Origin: Tiliqua scincoides
Lineage: Eukaryota; Chordata; Lepidosauria; Squamata; Scincidae
Length of the DNA stretch: 64,000 bases
Reading direction: 5' to 3'
Assembly: GCF_035046505.1 (NCBI RefSeq)
Contig: NC_089821.1
Location: 39,923,348 to 39,987,347 of the forward strand
The notes under the pieces are model-generated. The model searched no databases. It worked only from the letters and a program-made list of their open reading frames with translations, and was not told the origin of the DNA. The translations under genes were made by a program, and so were the position numbers. Within the stretch, counting starts at the first letter, position 1, and each line of letters opens with the position of its first letter. This document shows, piece by piece, positions 22,780 through 36,338 of this stretch.

Positions 22780-23914
22780 CAAACTGGCAAAATCACATGA
22801 GAAATCTGTTATTTTCATGATCTGTTGTTTGTAAACTCCATGGCAGTCAAGTTTTTAATAAAAAATTAAATTGTCCTCTGTGAGCTGCTTTACATGATGC
22901 AGATGCAGTGAACTAACCATTTATTTATTGCATGTTTTCAGTATGAACCCATAAAGCATGGTTCCTGGGAGGCCAGCGAGAGGTCCATTTGACCAAGGCT
23001 ATCATCAAGTGGAGGCAAAGCAAAGGAGCATTAGTGCTGGGTACAAAGAGACACCTCCAGCTGCAATCCTATACACACTTATCTGGGAGTAAGTCTCATT
23101 GAACTCAGTGGAGCTTACTTCTAAGTAGACATGCATAGGCTTGCAGTATGTGCATTCTAGGAAACTATCTGAGAACTATAGGAAACTATAGAGAACTATT
23201 TGCGTTCTAGGAAACAGAGGGCAAACAGGGCATGGCATTTGGAAAGGAACAGAATATGTGGAGAACCAAGGGTTAAACTAAGCATTATGAAAGAAATGCA
23301 GATTCGACAAGTCTGTGATTTCCTCATAATGCAGGTGCTGGGGGGGGGGACTGGGACAGAAAGGACAGAATGGGCAAGTTCTGCTGATTCTGGTCTGGAA
23401 ATGCTAGGATGAGAAAAACTGAAGGGAGAATTGGCAAACACGTTCAGAGTTAAATATTCCTCTCTCCTACCCAGAGCTCTTCAAAAGCTGATAATTTCAC
23501 AACTTTTAAAATAGCCATTTCACACCTAGTTTCTGCAGTCCTGAGGTATAAATAGTTGCAGATCCTCAAATGTGTGCTCAACATATTGAACTGGTTTGCA
23601 AGATTTATTCTGAGATGTTAACCCTGAGTTTCTTGGTGTGTAGGATTTGCTTTTTCTTGGCAAGAAGTTTGCCTTGTGAATGGATTCCCATGAGACATCC
23701 ATGTTGTATATAATCTTTTTTTTTGAATGACCTGAATATCTAAGTGCCGCACTTTAAGGCCAAAATGCAATGAACTTTCATATTCTTTTAAATTGCTGTT
23801 ATTTTTAATGAGCTAAACAATAGTGAAAATATGCTCAGCCAAAATTGTATCAGTTTTGCCTACACTAGGTTCAGTTTTCATTATATACATTTAGTAGCAT
23901 CACTTTGGATTGAT

Positions 23915-24040
23915 TTATTCTGAATAATTCTGAAGGATAATTCAGAAGGATAATAAATATCCTTCAGATAATAAATATCCTTCAGAATAATTCTGAAGGA
24001 TAATAAATCTCCTCCTCATATTCTGAAGGAGGATATTTTA
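23915..24040. repeat. Short palindromic tandem repeat (TTCTGAAGGAT type)
   Basis: Alternating direct and inverted copies of AATTCTGAAGGATAATAAAT and its complement, ending near TTCTGAAGGAGGATATTTT. 24,041-24,670 beyond it holds no named repeat except a doubled TGTTAACAGTGTTGGCACA-like phrase at about 24,395-24,445. Confidence 0.6.
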
Positions 24041-24673
24041 AAAACGGAACATTGAAGAAGCAGTGGTATCAAGTACTTTTGACCTTTCCTTCCCTGCTCT
24101 CATTTTTTTTCTCCTCACCTCAAACTGTCCTTTCTCATAGGGTTTTTCTATCTCAATACAGTATCCTCCCCCACCTGCTTTTATGTCTCTCTGCATTCTG
24201 GACACCTCTCAGGAATTCTTTTGCCCAGCTAAAAACTCTCCAGAGCATCACTCAGCCAGTCTCTGCCTCCCCAGCATTCTGTGGCAGCGCCTTCCTTTTT
24301 CTCACTGAGGCTCTCAGACAAAGAGCATCATCAATTTTTATTGAGGAGACAAAATTCTAATTACTGAAATTATGAGAATTTTTTAACCACACCAACAACA
24401 GTGTTGGCACACTATTAAAACACTGTTAACAGTGTTGGCACAGAGCTTAAAATTTTGCACATCACATATACATTAAGCACTTTCGATATGAAAATGTTTC
24501 TATGAAGGGGGAAAAGAGATCAAATCAATACATACAAATACTTAGCATTTAAAGAGCACACTTCAACCATTCAAAACATTTCCCATAATAACTTAACATT
24601 TCCCATAATAAATTAATAAATAATAATTAATTACAACAAGTCTGAGAGGTAGATCAGTATATCATGGAAGTGC

Positions 24674-24882
24674 AGTGGGTGGGGAGGTAGATGAGGCAGT
24701 CTCCCTACCGTAGTCCTTGAAAAGCAGCACCACCACCATGTGAGGGGTCCAAGTACTTTCAACTCACATGCTCCACGCATGGGTTTTGAGCACTTGGGTG
24801 CTTCACATGGCAGTAGTGCTGCTTCTTGAAGGACTACAGTAGGGAGGCTCTGCCTCACCCGCCTCCCCACCCACCACATGTC
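24674..24882. repeat. Fold-back element with about 75-bp arms
   Basis: GTGGGTGGGGAGG..GATGAGGCAG..CTCCCTACCGTAGTCCTTGA at the left pairs with TGAAGGACTACAGTAGGGAG..CTGCCTCACCCGCCTCCCCA at the right, around a centre near 24,780. It is probably a MITE with long inverted ends; the superfamily is not clear. Confidence 0.6.
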
Positions 24883-25916
24883 CCTGCAGTATATATTATT
24901 AGCTCCATATTGCCTCTGAGGGGCTGCTGACTAAAGCCACCCAATGAAATTGTAGGAGTAACATTTAAACCAGGGACTTCTTGGGTCACAGCTCTCACTT
25001 TTAATACAACTCTGAAAGTTGAAGATTAGTCACCATAGATAATGATTTCATATGCTTCCACTTGTGATTATTTTTTTAAATGGTTAATATATTTGTATAG
25101 ATTTGTTAAGAATTACCTTGAGCAATGTGCTTTGGAAAGGCAATATAGAATTTTTCCAAAGAAATAACAATAAAAAATGTCACTGCATATCACAGACAGT
25201 GAAACAGATGCAAGCATAATTGTTACATATGGGGGACCTACATGCACATTTCACACTTTTTCCCATGTGGAACTGTTTCCCATTCCCAAAATATGCAACA
25301 TCACGTACAAAGTGGCCCTTATTATGAATTTATATACCACTTTAAAAAAGTTCACAAAGCAGTTATGTAGAAAAATTTATTTCTACATGTCCAGTTCCTA
25401 AAGGGCTCACAACAACAACAACAATGTTTAAATGTGCAAAAGAGACACCAGCAAACCACCATGATCAGGTGTTGCAAGACAGTTGTTCTTCCCTTTCTAA
25501 ATATAAGAGAACCACCACTTAAAAGGTGCCTCTTAGCCCACTAAGGAGGGGCATACTAGACACATTTTTAAAATGCAAGAAAAGAAATGTTATGTTAGGA
25601 GCAGCTCTCATGAGGAGGAGAAAAAAAGTCAGAGCAATGGACAGGCTCCAACTAGGCACAACTTGCAGGCATTTCAGTGGGAGCAGCAGATTCACATGCA
25701 CAAAGGAATGAAGTGAATGGAGAAGGCTTTGTGTACTCTGGAGCTCCAGTTCCTATAAGAAAGGCTTGCTTCTGTTCGGAAGTAGTTTAAATTTTAAAAA
25801 ATGTAATAGCACTTTAGCAGCACCTAGTGGTTTACAAGTGAAGAACACATTTCCAGGAAATGCCAAAACAGTAACTGTGGGGTACAATCAACAGAGTCTT
25901 ATGATATCTTATAGAC

Positions 25917-26326
25917 CAGGGATGGCCAAACAGTGGCTTGCGATATACATGCAGCTCTATGACATTATGTCATAGATTATGTCACATATATTTTGTGCGG
26001 CTTGCTGAAATATGTTGGGTGAGCTCTTTATTTGCATCACAATGAATATAAAAGGTAAATAAATTTTCAAACTTTATAATTATTTACTAAGTATAAACTG
26101 AGACTCCACTGGATTAAAACATAAGTTTAATGTTCATGGTGAGCAAATATATTTAGGAATTTTTATGCTTCTTAAATATTGTGGCTCTCAAACATCTGAA
26201 AGGAGGCCCCGTATCCACAGTTTCAGTTAACTGTGGATAGGATCCGCAGCCACCACCACCACCACCACCACCCCCCGCAGTCCCCTTTTATGTGGCTCTT
26301 ATGTTAAGCAAGTTTGGCCACCCCTG
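25917..26326. mobile_element. hAT-type element, 410 bp
   Basis: CAGGGATGGCCAAACAGTGG at left, AAGTTTGGCCACCCCTG at right. Flanks TTATAGAC and TTATAAAA. Relative of the longer element at 39126-40056 (shared TGTGGCTCTTA, ATATGTTGG and AAATTTTCAA-type phrases). It contains a (CAC)n run near 26,250. Confidence 0.7.
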
Positions 26327-26644
26327 TTATAAAACAAATTTGTTATAACATATGAGTTTGGGGGCTAAAGCCCAATTTGTCAGATTGAATAAGTCCTCTA
26401 GAAATAGGTTAGCTTTGACTACATAAGAGGATTTAACCATTCATGCTGCTGGAGGGAGTGCAAAGAGACACTGTAGAGTTGCAGTTACTATACCACAACT
26501 GCATCTGAGTTTGATTCCTACAGGTATTCTATTTACTTCCACAGTTCTCAATCATTTTTGCACACAAGTGGGTGGCTCAAAGTAATTTAAAAAATAGTAA
26601 ATACAATGACATAGCTTGATCACCACTAAAATTTTAAAAGTAAA

Positions 26645-26842
26645 AAGGAGCCGTCACTCAGTGGTGGAGTAGTACCTGCTTTGCATGTGGAGGGTCCCAG
26701 ATTCAATCCTTGGGATCTCCAAGGTAGGTCAAAGAAAGATCCCTACCTGAAACCCTCAACAGCTGCTGCCAGTCAGTGTTCACAGTGCTGAGCTAGATGG
26801 ACCAATGGTCTCACTCACATTGGAAGCAGTCTACGTATGTAA
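26645..26842 (+). mobile_element. tRNA-derived squamate SINE
   Basis: GGAGCCGTCACTCAGTGGTG with A-box-like CAGTGGTGGAGTAGTACC, then B-box-like AGATTCAATCC, followed by a SINE body with TGCTGCCAGTCAGTGT and GAGCTAGATGGACCAATGGT. I recall this as an abundant lizard SINE. It is not a functional tRNA gene because the cloverleaf 3' half is lost. Confidence 0.75.
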
Positions 26843-29431
26843 AAGTCACTCAAACCTTCAACAAAGTTGGTAGTTAGTATTTTTTCTCATTGCTGACACC
26901 AGTTTGCTGGCAGCCTAGGTCAAAGCCTTCCACTGAGCCCCTTATGCTGACAGTCTGTTCTGTGGCAGGTAATGCCATTAAATGTGATCACTTCCATATG
27001 TACTAAAGGTTTAGCCCAAAGGTTGGCCCAATCAGGTGGCCCTTTGTTGGGAACAATACCTTGTCCGACTGATCCCTGATGCCACTCCAGTGTTCTTCAT
27101 CAGGCAGTGAACACAGAAGAACTGACAAACTGAGGGGTAGTTCATATACTTAGTATGAAGTAGCAGTAGAGCTTTATCCAAACTGGGCCACTTTAGGCTG
27201 CAGCAGGGTGAATCACATTTTTAATGCTACTCCTGAGGGGAGGAACCTTCTCTTCTGAATGTAAAAAATCACATACCAAGGAGAAAGCTAGGCTGAACAT
27301 TTTCCCCTGCTAGTTTTCTGTGTGAATAGAGTTTTGTCAGCAGACGTGGTAAGAGAAGGTGGAGCGGCAAATACTGGATTCATTTTTATGTTAAAATATT
27401 TATATTCCATCTTTCCCTTCATTCCCAAGGTATTAAAGTCAGCTAACAATTGATTAAAATATAGTATAATAATAATAATAATACACAGTAACAAACTACA
27501 GTAAAAACAGTGGGGCACAAGAAATCACTAAAACAAAAGAAAAAGAAGCGAGGCAAAAAGTCAAAGTGGCAAAAATCTTTAGAGTGCAATCCAGAGAGAA
27601 AGATGGGCTGTCGCAAGACTTGCGCTGATCCAGAAGTGTTGGAAACGTGTCATAAAGCACATTTGCACCTCCTTTAGAGCAGGCTGAGCCAGTGCACATC
27701 CATGTGCTGGCTTTTGGAGGCTGGATTCAGGCCCCATGCTGCCCAGATGAGGTACATTCATGCCGGCCAAGGAAGGCCAGTGCGGAGGTGGGTAGGTGGG
27801 AGAAAGTGGCAGGAGGGTGGAATGGGGGCTTTTCACAGGGAAAGGTGGGGGAAGGCAGGCAGGTGGGTGGACCAGTTCTGGGAGGGTTGTGGGACTGACC
27901 TAGGCATTTTAGGCCAGATCCTAAGGCTGCTCAGATTTGCGTCAGCAATTTCACTGGTGCAGATCTGAGTAAACTCATTGGAGTGACTGGCACGTGACAT
28001 GGGGTAAGGGAATAAATATTCCCTTACTCCTAATTGAACCACAGCCACCTTCTTACTGGCACTGGATATGGTGCAGGCCACTTGGCCTGCCTGTTCCAAC
28101 ACAGTTTAGGACTGGGCTGTTCATTCCACCAGAAATCTAAGAGGGAGGGTGAAGTTCTTAATTCCAGCAGCAGAGAGTTCCAAAACTATGGTACCAACAC
28201 ACAGGTGGCCCTACCTCCATTACTGCCAACCTAACCTTGGCCAAAGGAGGCACATGTAGGAGGTGATCTTAGTCAATGGGTGGGCTGTCTCATAAGAGAG
28301 AAAAAAGCAGTCATAGGACTTGCCTGCCTGGCAAGAGAGGGAGACCCTCCAATTCCAGCTTTAACTGCTATCCATCGGGAATAGGTATTTAGTCTTCCTT
28401 ACAAGTATTTATTTAAACTGAAGTTTATAACTGTTCAGTCTTCATGCAGATAGCTGTGCATTTGTATACATAGGTTGCATTTGGTTGTTGCCCATAATCA
28501 CAGGAAGGAGTTAGGACAGAAAGAGAACCATGAAGAGAAGTCTCTTCTTGTAGCATGGACCCACTATTACCCCCCAGAACGGAGTGAAAAGAGTACATTA
28601 GGGCCAGGCTTGAATGTGAGCCCAGCTGACCTCTGAGTAAAGACTAATACACAAATATCCTTAAAGAAGCTGTTGAGACGAAGGGGAGCATCGATAGGGT
28701 TTGAGGACCATGTCACAAATAGGAAGACACTACTTGTTTGTTTCTGTTTTAAGAATCTGGGAATGTGGTCAAATGGAGCCAGATTCCTTCCATTGTTGGT
28801 CCTGCATCAAAACATAGCAGTTTTGGAAGGCAATAGCAAATTTAATTTCAGGAATTTGCTGTGAATCCAGCTCTGTTCCTCCTCACAGAAGTTTGAGGTT
28901 GTCTCTATTTCAAAGGAGCCCTTATTATTTCACACGAGTATGGCAGCTAAAATTATCTCAAGCCCCAACCAAACATGCAAAAACTCATGCGGAAATCAGC
29001 ATTTCCCATAGATGTAGCACACATTTGGATGTAAAAACTACATAGGTCTCCTCTTCTATAAGTTTTTTTTTTTTTTTTTAACCCAAGTAGCATTTTCACC
29101 TTTTAATCTGCAAGTTCAAAATTTTCCATGTGGGTTTTGAATGTATGGTTGGAACTGACGTGGCTGTCTGGTACAATAGTGTCACTAGGGTAGAGCAAAT
29201 GGTGCAGGCAATGCCCGTGCTGGCTGTAACCATGTTGTCACCCAGTGGAACTGCAGCATTCCGGAAACAATTGGTGAAAATGCAATGACACAATTGTGTC
29301 ACCCTGAAACTTCCAGAACACTGCTGAAGGTAAGCACTGCTGCAGCCGCCCCGAGTCCACTCCGAGGCAGGAACATCTCTGGTCTGGTACCCCTGCATTT
29401 TGAGTCCTCAGAGGTCAGATGGCATCTAGAC
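26843..29431. other. Intergenic stretch with weak repeat traces
   Basis: 27,915-28,110 resembles a decayed MITE (CCAGATCCTAAGGCTGC, ATATTCCCTTACTCC). An (AAT)n run lies at about 27,470 and a poly(T) run at 29,063. No coding signatures were recognised. Confidence 0.5.
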
Positions 29432-30135
29432 CAATGGTTCTCAAACTTTTTAGCACTGGAACCCACTTTTAAGAATGACAATCTATCAAGACCCACTGGA
29501 AATGATGTCATTAACCTAAAAGTGATGTCATGGCTCCTGGAGGCAGCGCCTCAGCACCAGACTGGGCCGTCCCCCTCCCCATCTCCTTTATAGGAGGATA
29601 GGAGATGGGCAAACTAGACAGTCAGCACGACAGGAGAAGCGTTTTCTCTAGGGCGCCCTCCCCCCTCCTCTGGAGGATATGAGGCAGGCACCTGAGAGCG
29701 TCAGCACAATGGGAGTCACATCTCCCAACACACTGCCTCTCTAGGGCGCCCATCTCCTATCCTTCTGTAAAAGAGGAGGGGAGGGGGGCAACTCAGTTGG
29801 CACTGAGGTGCTGATGGAGAGGCAGCGAGAATCTGCCTCTCCACAGCACTCCTGGGCACTTCTCCTGTGGCGGGGGGGAGGCCAGGCTCGGGGAGGCTCC
29901 CCTGGAGGGTCGGCACCTGGGCCTTTTGCCCCGTTTGCTCCCCTCTATGTATGCCATAAAAGTACATCTGTACTGTGGTTAAAAGCACAGATCTGTAACA
30001 CTTCCCCAAATGCCATCACATATCATGATAGCATCGTCTAATATATTAAAAGTAAAATATTGAAATGAATGGGGACTCACCTGAAAGTTGCTCACGAGCC
30101 ACCTAGTGGGTCCCGACCCAGTTTGATAAACACTG
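29432..30135. mobile_element. hAT-type element, 704 bp, with perfect 8-bp target duplication
   Basis: ATCTAGAC is present on both sides (29424-29431 and 30136-30143). Left end CAATGGTTCTCAAACTTTTT; right end CAGTTTGATAAACACTG. The outer parts match 53501-53845, while the middle 29,560-29,940 is a GC-rich block containing repeated CTCCCCTCCTCT-like phrases absent from the other copies. Confidence 0.85.
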
Positions 30136-33100
30136 ATCTAGACTATCTCTTGAGGAGGGCCCTTTACCATAGCTTGTCCTCTCCTTGTTTTCTCAAAAGG
30201 GCAAACAGGGGCAAACTTTTGGCAGGCAAGTGCTGCTAGAATACATGCAGGCTCAGATGTACTGCATATTTGATATGTTCCTTAGCCAAGTACCAAAAGG
30301 CAAGAACTCTCCCAAAGCCCAGAGAATGGCTGGTGAAACTTTGGCCTTACTGCTCTAAATCATCTGCAATTTAAAGGCAGCATAATCCTAGGCATGTCTA
30401 CTCTGGAGTAAATCCTATTAAATTCAATGGGATTTACTCCCAGGAAAGTGCATATAGGATTGCAATCTAAGAATAACCTCACAGTACCTTTTGGATTGGG
30501 AAGACTGATCCACATTGGAGCAGAAAGCAACAGTTAATTTCAGCAAAATCCATGTCCTTTATTATAATATGGGGGGGGGGGACATATCCACAAATTCCAT
30601 ATTTGCAATTTCATGTATCCACGGATCAGGTCCACAGGCCCCCCCCCCGCGTATGCCGCGTCCAGAAGTTAAGGGGAGCTCTGCTCCTCTTGCCTCCAGA
30701 GGGTGTTCTGAGCCCTGCAGAGGCTGTGCGCACCTTGGTTCAAGCTCCTTTGCACAAGTTAGAATTATATTATTTAGCTTGAGTCATGGCTCATTAGAAC
30801 AATGCAGTAACACACCTGATTCTCAGAATGTGTCCTTATGTTAAATAATGGTAAGGAGCTGGTCTGGCATACTGCTGTGGCAGAGAAACACTCATAAGAC
30901 AAGGTTAGTAAATCGGATTCCAATTCTTTCTTATGCAAATAAAACCTAATTTCTCCTTTTAAAAAATTAGACACACAAATAGAGGTGCATGTACGCGTAT
31001 ATGCATGTGTGCATACAGACACCACTTTTTGTCCCCTAAATGGTCCCTTCAGACACTACCCACTCTGATAAATGATTAGCTGCACCTTTATTCATGAGTG
31101 AAGGCAGGAGAACAAATAAATCACTTATTAACAGTCCTCAGACAGCAAGTCTCCATGTTCAAGGTGAAACTAAGCTATGATTAGATAAGTAAGAGCACCT
31201 GCTTCCATCTCTAAAGTAGTACCTATAGAAAGCACAGCCTGTGTTCATAACTGTTTGGAAAACATTGGCTGTGAAAGGCTTTTCACTCCCAAAAGCTCAT
31301 CAGCAAGCAAGCAATCACTTTTTTTGTGTGTGCGAAGGCAATAATTTAGGATTAGGATTTACAATTCCTAATGTCTTATTTCAGCTACTTCAACTTTTCA
31401 ACCAGCCCCTAAATGTTACTTTATTTTATTGTCTTGCCTCCCAAATATGTATTAAGATCAGCAGTCTCCAAATTCAGGACTGCTGCACAATGTGAAGCCT
31501 ATCCCCATCATGAATGGAGCTTACTGTTCTGCGGGGCCACCTGCTATTTTCCTCCCCTATCTCCCCTTCACACCACACAGGTTCTGCTGCCTGTTGCCCC
31601 AGCAGGCTCTGTTCCTGGATTTCAGGGCAGACACAGCTGCCGGTGCAAAGTTTGGGGGACATTAGGGAAGAAAATATCAGGCTGGCCCCCACAATGGTAA
31701 GCTCCATTCACAACAGGGATGGGCTTCGCCCTGCGCCAGATCAGGCCCAAAGGCTGTAGTCTGACAAATGTTGCCATAGACTGAAGCCTCAAGATGCATC
31801 TTACACCTTCAATTGCTGCTATATTCAGATCATCATAACAAGAAAATGGAGAGCAAGATACTGTACATACAGTAGTCGGAACTATGGTGTAGGAAAACCC
31901 CGTATCGTAACTATCCCCATTTCTGCACATGCCAGAGCAAATACCAGCAGGCTTGTGGTAGTTCCTAACCATCTTATCTGTTTTGGCATGAAAACTGAAG
32001 CACTAACTGAGACACTGGGATTAAGTGCAGGCAGAAAAAAGTATTTGCTGGTACAGTTTGAACAAAAAATTCATCAAAAGTACCATTTGTTTCTCAAGTA
32101 GCAACAATGGGTTATTCCAGTTCAAGCATAATAAAAGTGGCATGCTTTCTAAACATGCCCCTACCACATAAGCAAGTTGTTAACTAAAAGAAAGCAACTA
32201 TACATTGCAACTATAGCTTTTTCCAGGCTTCTCCCCCTTGCTAAAGAAATCTACCACTATATTTTTTTACTGCATTTTGTATATTTTCATCTTGGCATTA
32301 GCAACTTTGGGCATCCCATTTTAAAGGAAGGAAAGGCAGGATACAAATATTCAAAACAGAACAAAAATTTACAGCTGTAAAAAGCAATTCTGAATATGAT
32401 GGGGTCAAGCTCAAAACTATTTCTTGGTGGGACAAGAAGCATCTGTACTTCCAAACAAGCGTGGTTGGTGCCAAAGGTGGATCAGTTGTTAAGAGCCCAT
32501 GATTTCCCAAGAGCCTACCTGGCTGACACTAGCAATCTACACTCATAGGTAGCAACTGCAAGAGTTGTAGCACCACCATCTTAAGTCTCATTATGAAAAT
32601 GCAGAGTTGCAAGTTGCTCAGACTTACAATAACATAGCCAAAACTCAACTTGAGACTTTCGAATAAGATAAGGTGCTACTGCAACTCTCATAGCTACTTC
32701 CAATGAGTGGGTCTGGAAGCTAATTGGCCTTGGGAAAGCAGCTTCCTCTCTCCCCTCCCTTGGGGTCAATTAGCTTCTGGTTTCTTCCAAATGGTTGAAC
32801 TTCCTCCACCACTTGAGAGCATACCAGTTGGCCAGGGGGAAGTGGAGACACCAGCACTTCCTCCCCTATCAAAGGCCAATGTGGCTGGCAAGCCTTGGTA
32901 GAAAGGGAAAGTTAGGGAGAAATTGCTCCTGCCTGCTGCCAAGCCTGGCCCTCAGGCCCAAGGTAAGCTGGGATAGAGCAGGAAACACAAGCTTCCGTTA
33001 GGACAGGATAGGGAGGAACTCAACCCACTGTGCCAAGTTAGGACTGTAATAAGTGTGTGCACATATGGGACCCAGAGAAAGCCCAAAGCACCCTAGCATC

Positions 33101-33184
33101 AGCCTCACAAATAAAGTTAAGTCTTATGTGGAATTGCCTAGTAAACATAATATAATTTTAAAAATACATGTAGTAAAGTATCAA
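30136..33184. other. Intergenic stretch downstream of LIN7C
   Basis: Contains a palindromic MITE at 30378-30470, a decayed Tigger-like piece at about 30,570-30,760 (ATCCACGGATCAGGTCC) and a fold-back at 31,459-31,760. Nothing was recognised elsewhere. Confidence 0.5.
31459..31760. repeat. Fold-back element, relative of 6407-6729
   Basis: ATGAATGGAGCTTACTGTTC at left is inverted as GGTAAGCTCCATTCACAAC at right; the arms continue through GGGGCCACCTG..ATTTTCCTCCC and GGGAAGAAAATATCAGGCTGG. It begins CAGCAGTCTCCAAATTC, like hAT ends, but no matching right end was found. Confidence 0.5.
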
Positions 33185-33242
33185 GGAAACAGAGCACAAA
33201 CGCACAAACACACCAAGTAATATGAAATTCCAAGTCTTTATT
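33185..33242 (-). terminator. LIN7C: LIN7C distal poly(A) signal and GU-rich downstream element
   Basis: Minus-strand AATAAA at 33237-33242, with a run of GTGTGTTTGTGCGTTTGTG type about 20-45 nt further along. This is the classic hexamer plus GU-rich arrangement, so cleavage is expected near 33,215-33,225. Confidence 0.7.
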
Positions 33243-36182
33243 TCATGTTCCTAAAAAAATCAGGGTCCTCTTGAGCAGCAATAAGTACATAAAGACTGCA
33301 CACAGTATTTTTAAATCTTTATGCTGGTTATTAAATTATTGCATATAAGTCTACACCAATACAATGTAGTCACTGCACCTGTTCAGTAGTATTCCATGCA
33401 TTCATTTCTTAATTCTCCAACTAATCTAACATTACTTCAAGAACTGGCCTTCAACTTGGACTCAGGACTCCATTTATGAATGTATACGTATTAACTAATT
33501 AAAAAGATTTATTTTAAGCAAGTTATGGACATCTGGCTTTATGACTTTCACAGTTTCTGGTGATCCAAACTTTGGGTTATAAAATGGGTTTAAGATCTCC
33601 CACTTCTTGACTCTTTAGTAAAGACATGAGGCAAACATTTTTCATATTCAGCTCTCCCCCCCCCCTCCCCATGACAAATTTTTAAACCAATATGTTCTGG
33701 AATAACAAGCATATTGGATCCAAAAGCCAGAGTTTAATAAATGAAAATCTCTACACTTTCCTATAGCAGCCTTGGCTACCACACATTAGTTTTTAGAATA
33801 ATAAAACAGATTTCTACACCAACCATATCAGGCGAACAAATCTTATAGTTTTTTACTTGATCCTATCATCCTCTTTAATATAGAAAGCTCCAACACAAAT
33901 CTAGTTTTATACAATTAAATTAAAAATACTTCATGATTGGTCCAACTACTTATTTTGGTCTCAATACTTTAAATATTAAATGCTCCATAAAAATATACAC
34001 TTCAACAACATGGTTCTACCAGTTGCTTTCTGCAGCAGGCTACATACTTAAAACCATGCAATTCAGTGCTCAGTCTTATCTAAATGACAAAAATATACAT
34101 ACACTTGCTGCATTTCAGACACTAACATTCCATTATTACAAGTCGATGATGTCTAAACGCTTAGAAAGGATTTGAAATAGCTTTTATGAATGCAAGATCT
34201 CTCTTCTTAATATTAAATCATTGACAAGCATAATCTTGATACTGTCCTTACACAATCTACTTATGACCTTTTATAGTGGCAACATAGTTATATTTGACCA
34301 TATGTAGGTCTTCTGGTCATTCAAACAGGAAAGGCATTGGGATACTTGCTTGAATGCATTTTTAGCTGAGCACTGACATCCAGTGGACAGTCAGGCTACT
34401 GAAGCTTGCAGCAAAGAAAATCAGAGGAAAGCAGACCACCACTTTACAACTGAAGATTTAACTGGATTTTGGTAGCACAAGGGGCCAGCATAGTGGCTGG
34501 AGATTCAATCATGATGTGATAAAACCAAAGGGTGGGATAGGGAGGGAAGGCAAAATATCTGAAATTAGTTAAGGAGACAGAGTTACAATCCTAAACACAT
34601 TTCAATCATGTGTCAGTTGCAATTAAATCCATGGTATTCATTTTCAAGTGAGCTGGTTAGGATTGGGCACAACTTCCATTGTTCAAGCTAGTATAGTGAC
34701 TCCAGAAATCTAATCTAACTTGAGAATTGTAAATTCATGCCACAGTTCTGAACTGTTATAAGCAACCCACATTTCCACAATTAACTTATGAAGGTTTCTC
34801 TAAATGAAAGTTAAATTGGCACTCTTTCCAGATCTCACTCTATTCAGCAAAGCACAGATCTGACTAGCTTGCTGGCATTTTTATAGTCACAGAAATAGCA
34901 ATCCACACAAGATAAACCAATTAGCAGAAGTAAAAAGATTCCATGCCAATTTGGATCTTTGAAATCAAAAAACCCATTTTGATTGGTAGAGCACCTGCTA
35001 GCTATAGTTTGATGATGACAGTGTTGTTGAGAACAGTTCCACATTACCTGGCAGGAACCTTCAGGAATTCTTAGATTAGCAAATGCAGGATGCAGCCAAC
35101 ACCACCACATTTTGTCAGGCTGCCTGCCACAGGAATTAGGCACAGATGCACATAAGGTTCTAGACTTCTGTTGCACTAGAGGCAGTATTTCCCAGGTACA
35201 GTATGTGTCTGATCTCTCAGCACATGGTCATCTATTGAAGTATCTGCAGTGGATCTGAAATCTTATTTGCAGACACAGAGAATCAAGATTGAGCAAAATA
35301 TTATTGGTACTCCTAAAAAGGCTGAAATTTATTAGATTTTCCAAGTCACTTTGACAATGGCATAGAATATGCTCTTGAAAGGAATAGCAAGCTGCCCACA
35401 AACCTACTTGATGTAGGTTGAATCTGTTACTGACTGGAGTACAAGTAGACACAATCAGAAGCAGTTAAGGTGAGAAGTAGTAACAGTTGAGAGTACATGT
35501 ATACAAATGCATCCTGCTATGCATGCTTTTGACCCAACTGAATAAATACACGACTACAATCGAGTATTTCAATTTCCCCAAATGCTTCAACAGTAGTATA
35601 AAACTATATAAATTATAAGAACGCTTGCTGCCAGATTTGAGGGTGAAAATCATGGAAACATTTGTATAAGAAACTGTCTGTTACAAATTATTCATAAAAG
35701 AGGTAAGAAAGTATTCAAGATGTCATTAACCATACAAAATTATGTTTTAGAATGTGCATAGAAACTTGTTCATTAAAAGTACAAATCTCATACTTAACTA
35801 GACAATTATGAATACCTGTACAAAGATGACGCAAGCTTTGGAAGTGTTTTTTATCTATTCAAAATAAAGATTTTCAGTTTTAAATAATGTCAAATGGGAA
35901 AAAATTACTAGAAAAACAGATGCTACAAATGTTGAAAATAGTTTTTAAAATATATTTAGAAACAGTCTACAAATTTATTTTGATGGTTACAAGTCTGAAT
36001 TTAAAGGATCTGTAAAACCACAAAGATACAAATGCCTGTGTAAACTTTTCTTATCAGGAAGCATTAAGAGTATTCTAGAAAGAGAGAGAGAGATTTGCAG
36101 AAGACATGTATTAACGTCTTACAAGATGACATTTTCATGGTTGATCAGGCAAGCAAGGTCATGCTTCTCCTTCAGTACAATA
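33215..36182 (-). other. LIN7C: LIN7C 3' UTR (inferred) with poly(A) signal
   Basis: Downstream of the stop codon lie about 3 kb of AT-rich sequence in which I recognise none of the transposon families that crowd the rest of the window. It ends with AATAAA on the minus strand (TTTATT at 33237-33242), followed by a markedly GT-rich stretch at about 33,185-33,215 (minus strand TTGGTGTGTTTGTGCG...), the expected downstream element. A nearer AATAAA at about 35,972 could give a short form. The exact end is inferred. Confidence 0.65.
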
Positions 36183-36338
36183 TTAATTCTGTTGCCTGCG
36201 TTTTGCTGATCTCATTTTTTCAAATCGTGATTCCATCTCTTCCAGGACTTTGGGTGTGTACCGTACCACCAACTTAACTTTTCCTTGAGCTGCTTTAAGC
36301 AGTTCTACAGCTTTTTCATGATGCTCCCCTTCAACACT
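36183..36338 (-). CDS. LIN7C: LIN7C exon 5 (end of PDZ, C-terminus, stop)
   Basis: Acceptor TTCATTCCAG then AGTGTTGAAGGG. Encodes Ser147 to Asn197 and the stop at 36183-36185: the second PDZ alpha helix ([14 protein letters not shown]), the last strand ([12 protein letters not shown]) and a basic C-terminal tail ending RRQQN. Confidence 0.95.

Noticed and set aside
26645-26720. tRNA gene
   Set aside because: Only A- and B-box-like parts remain and a SINE body follows.
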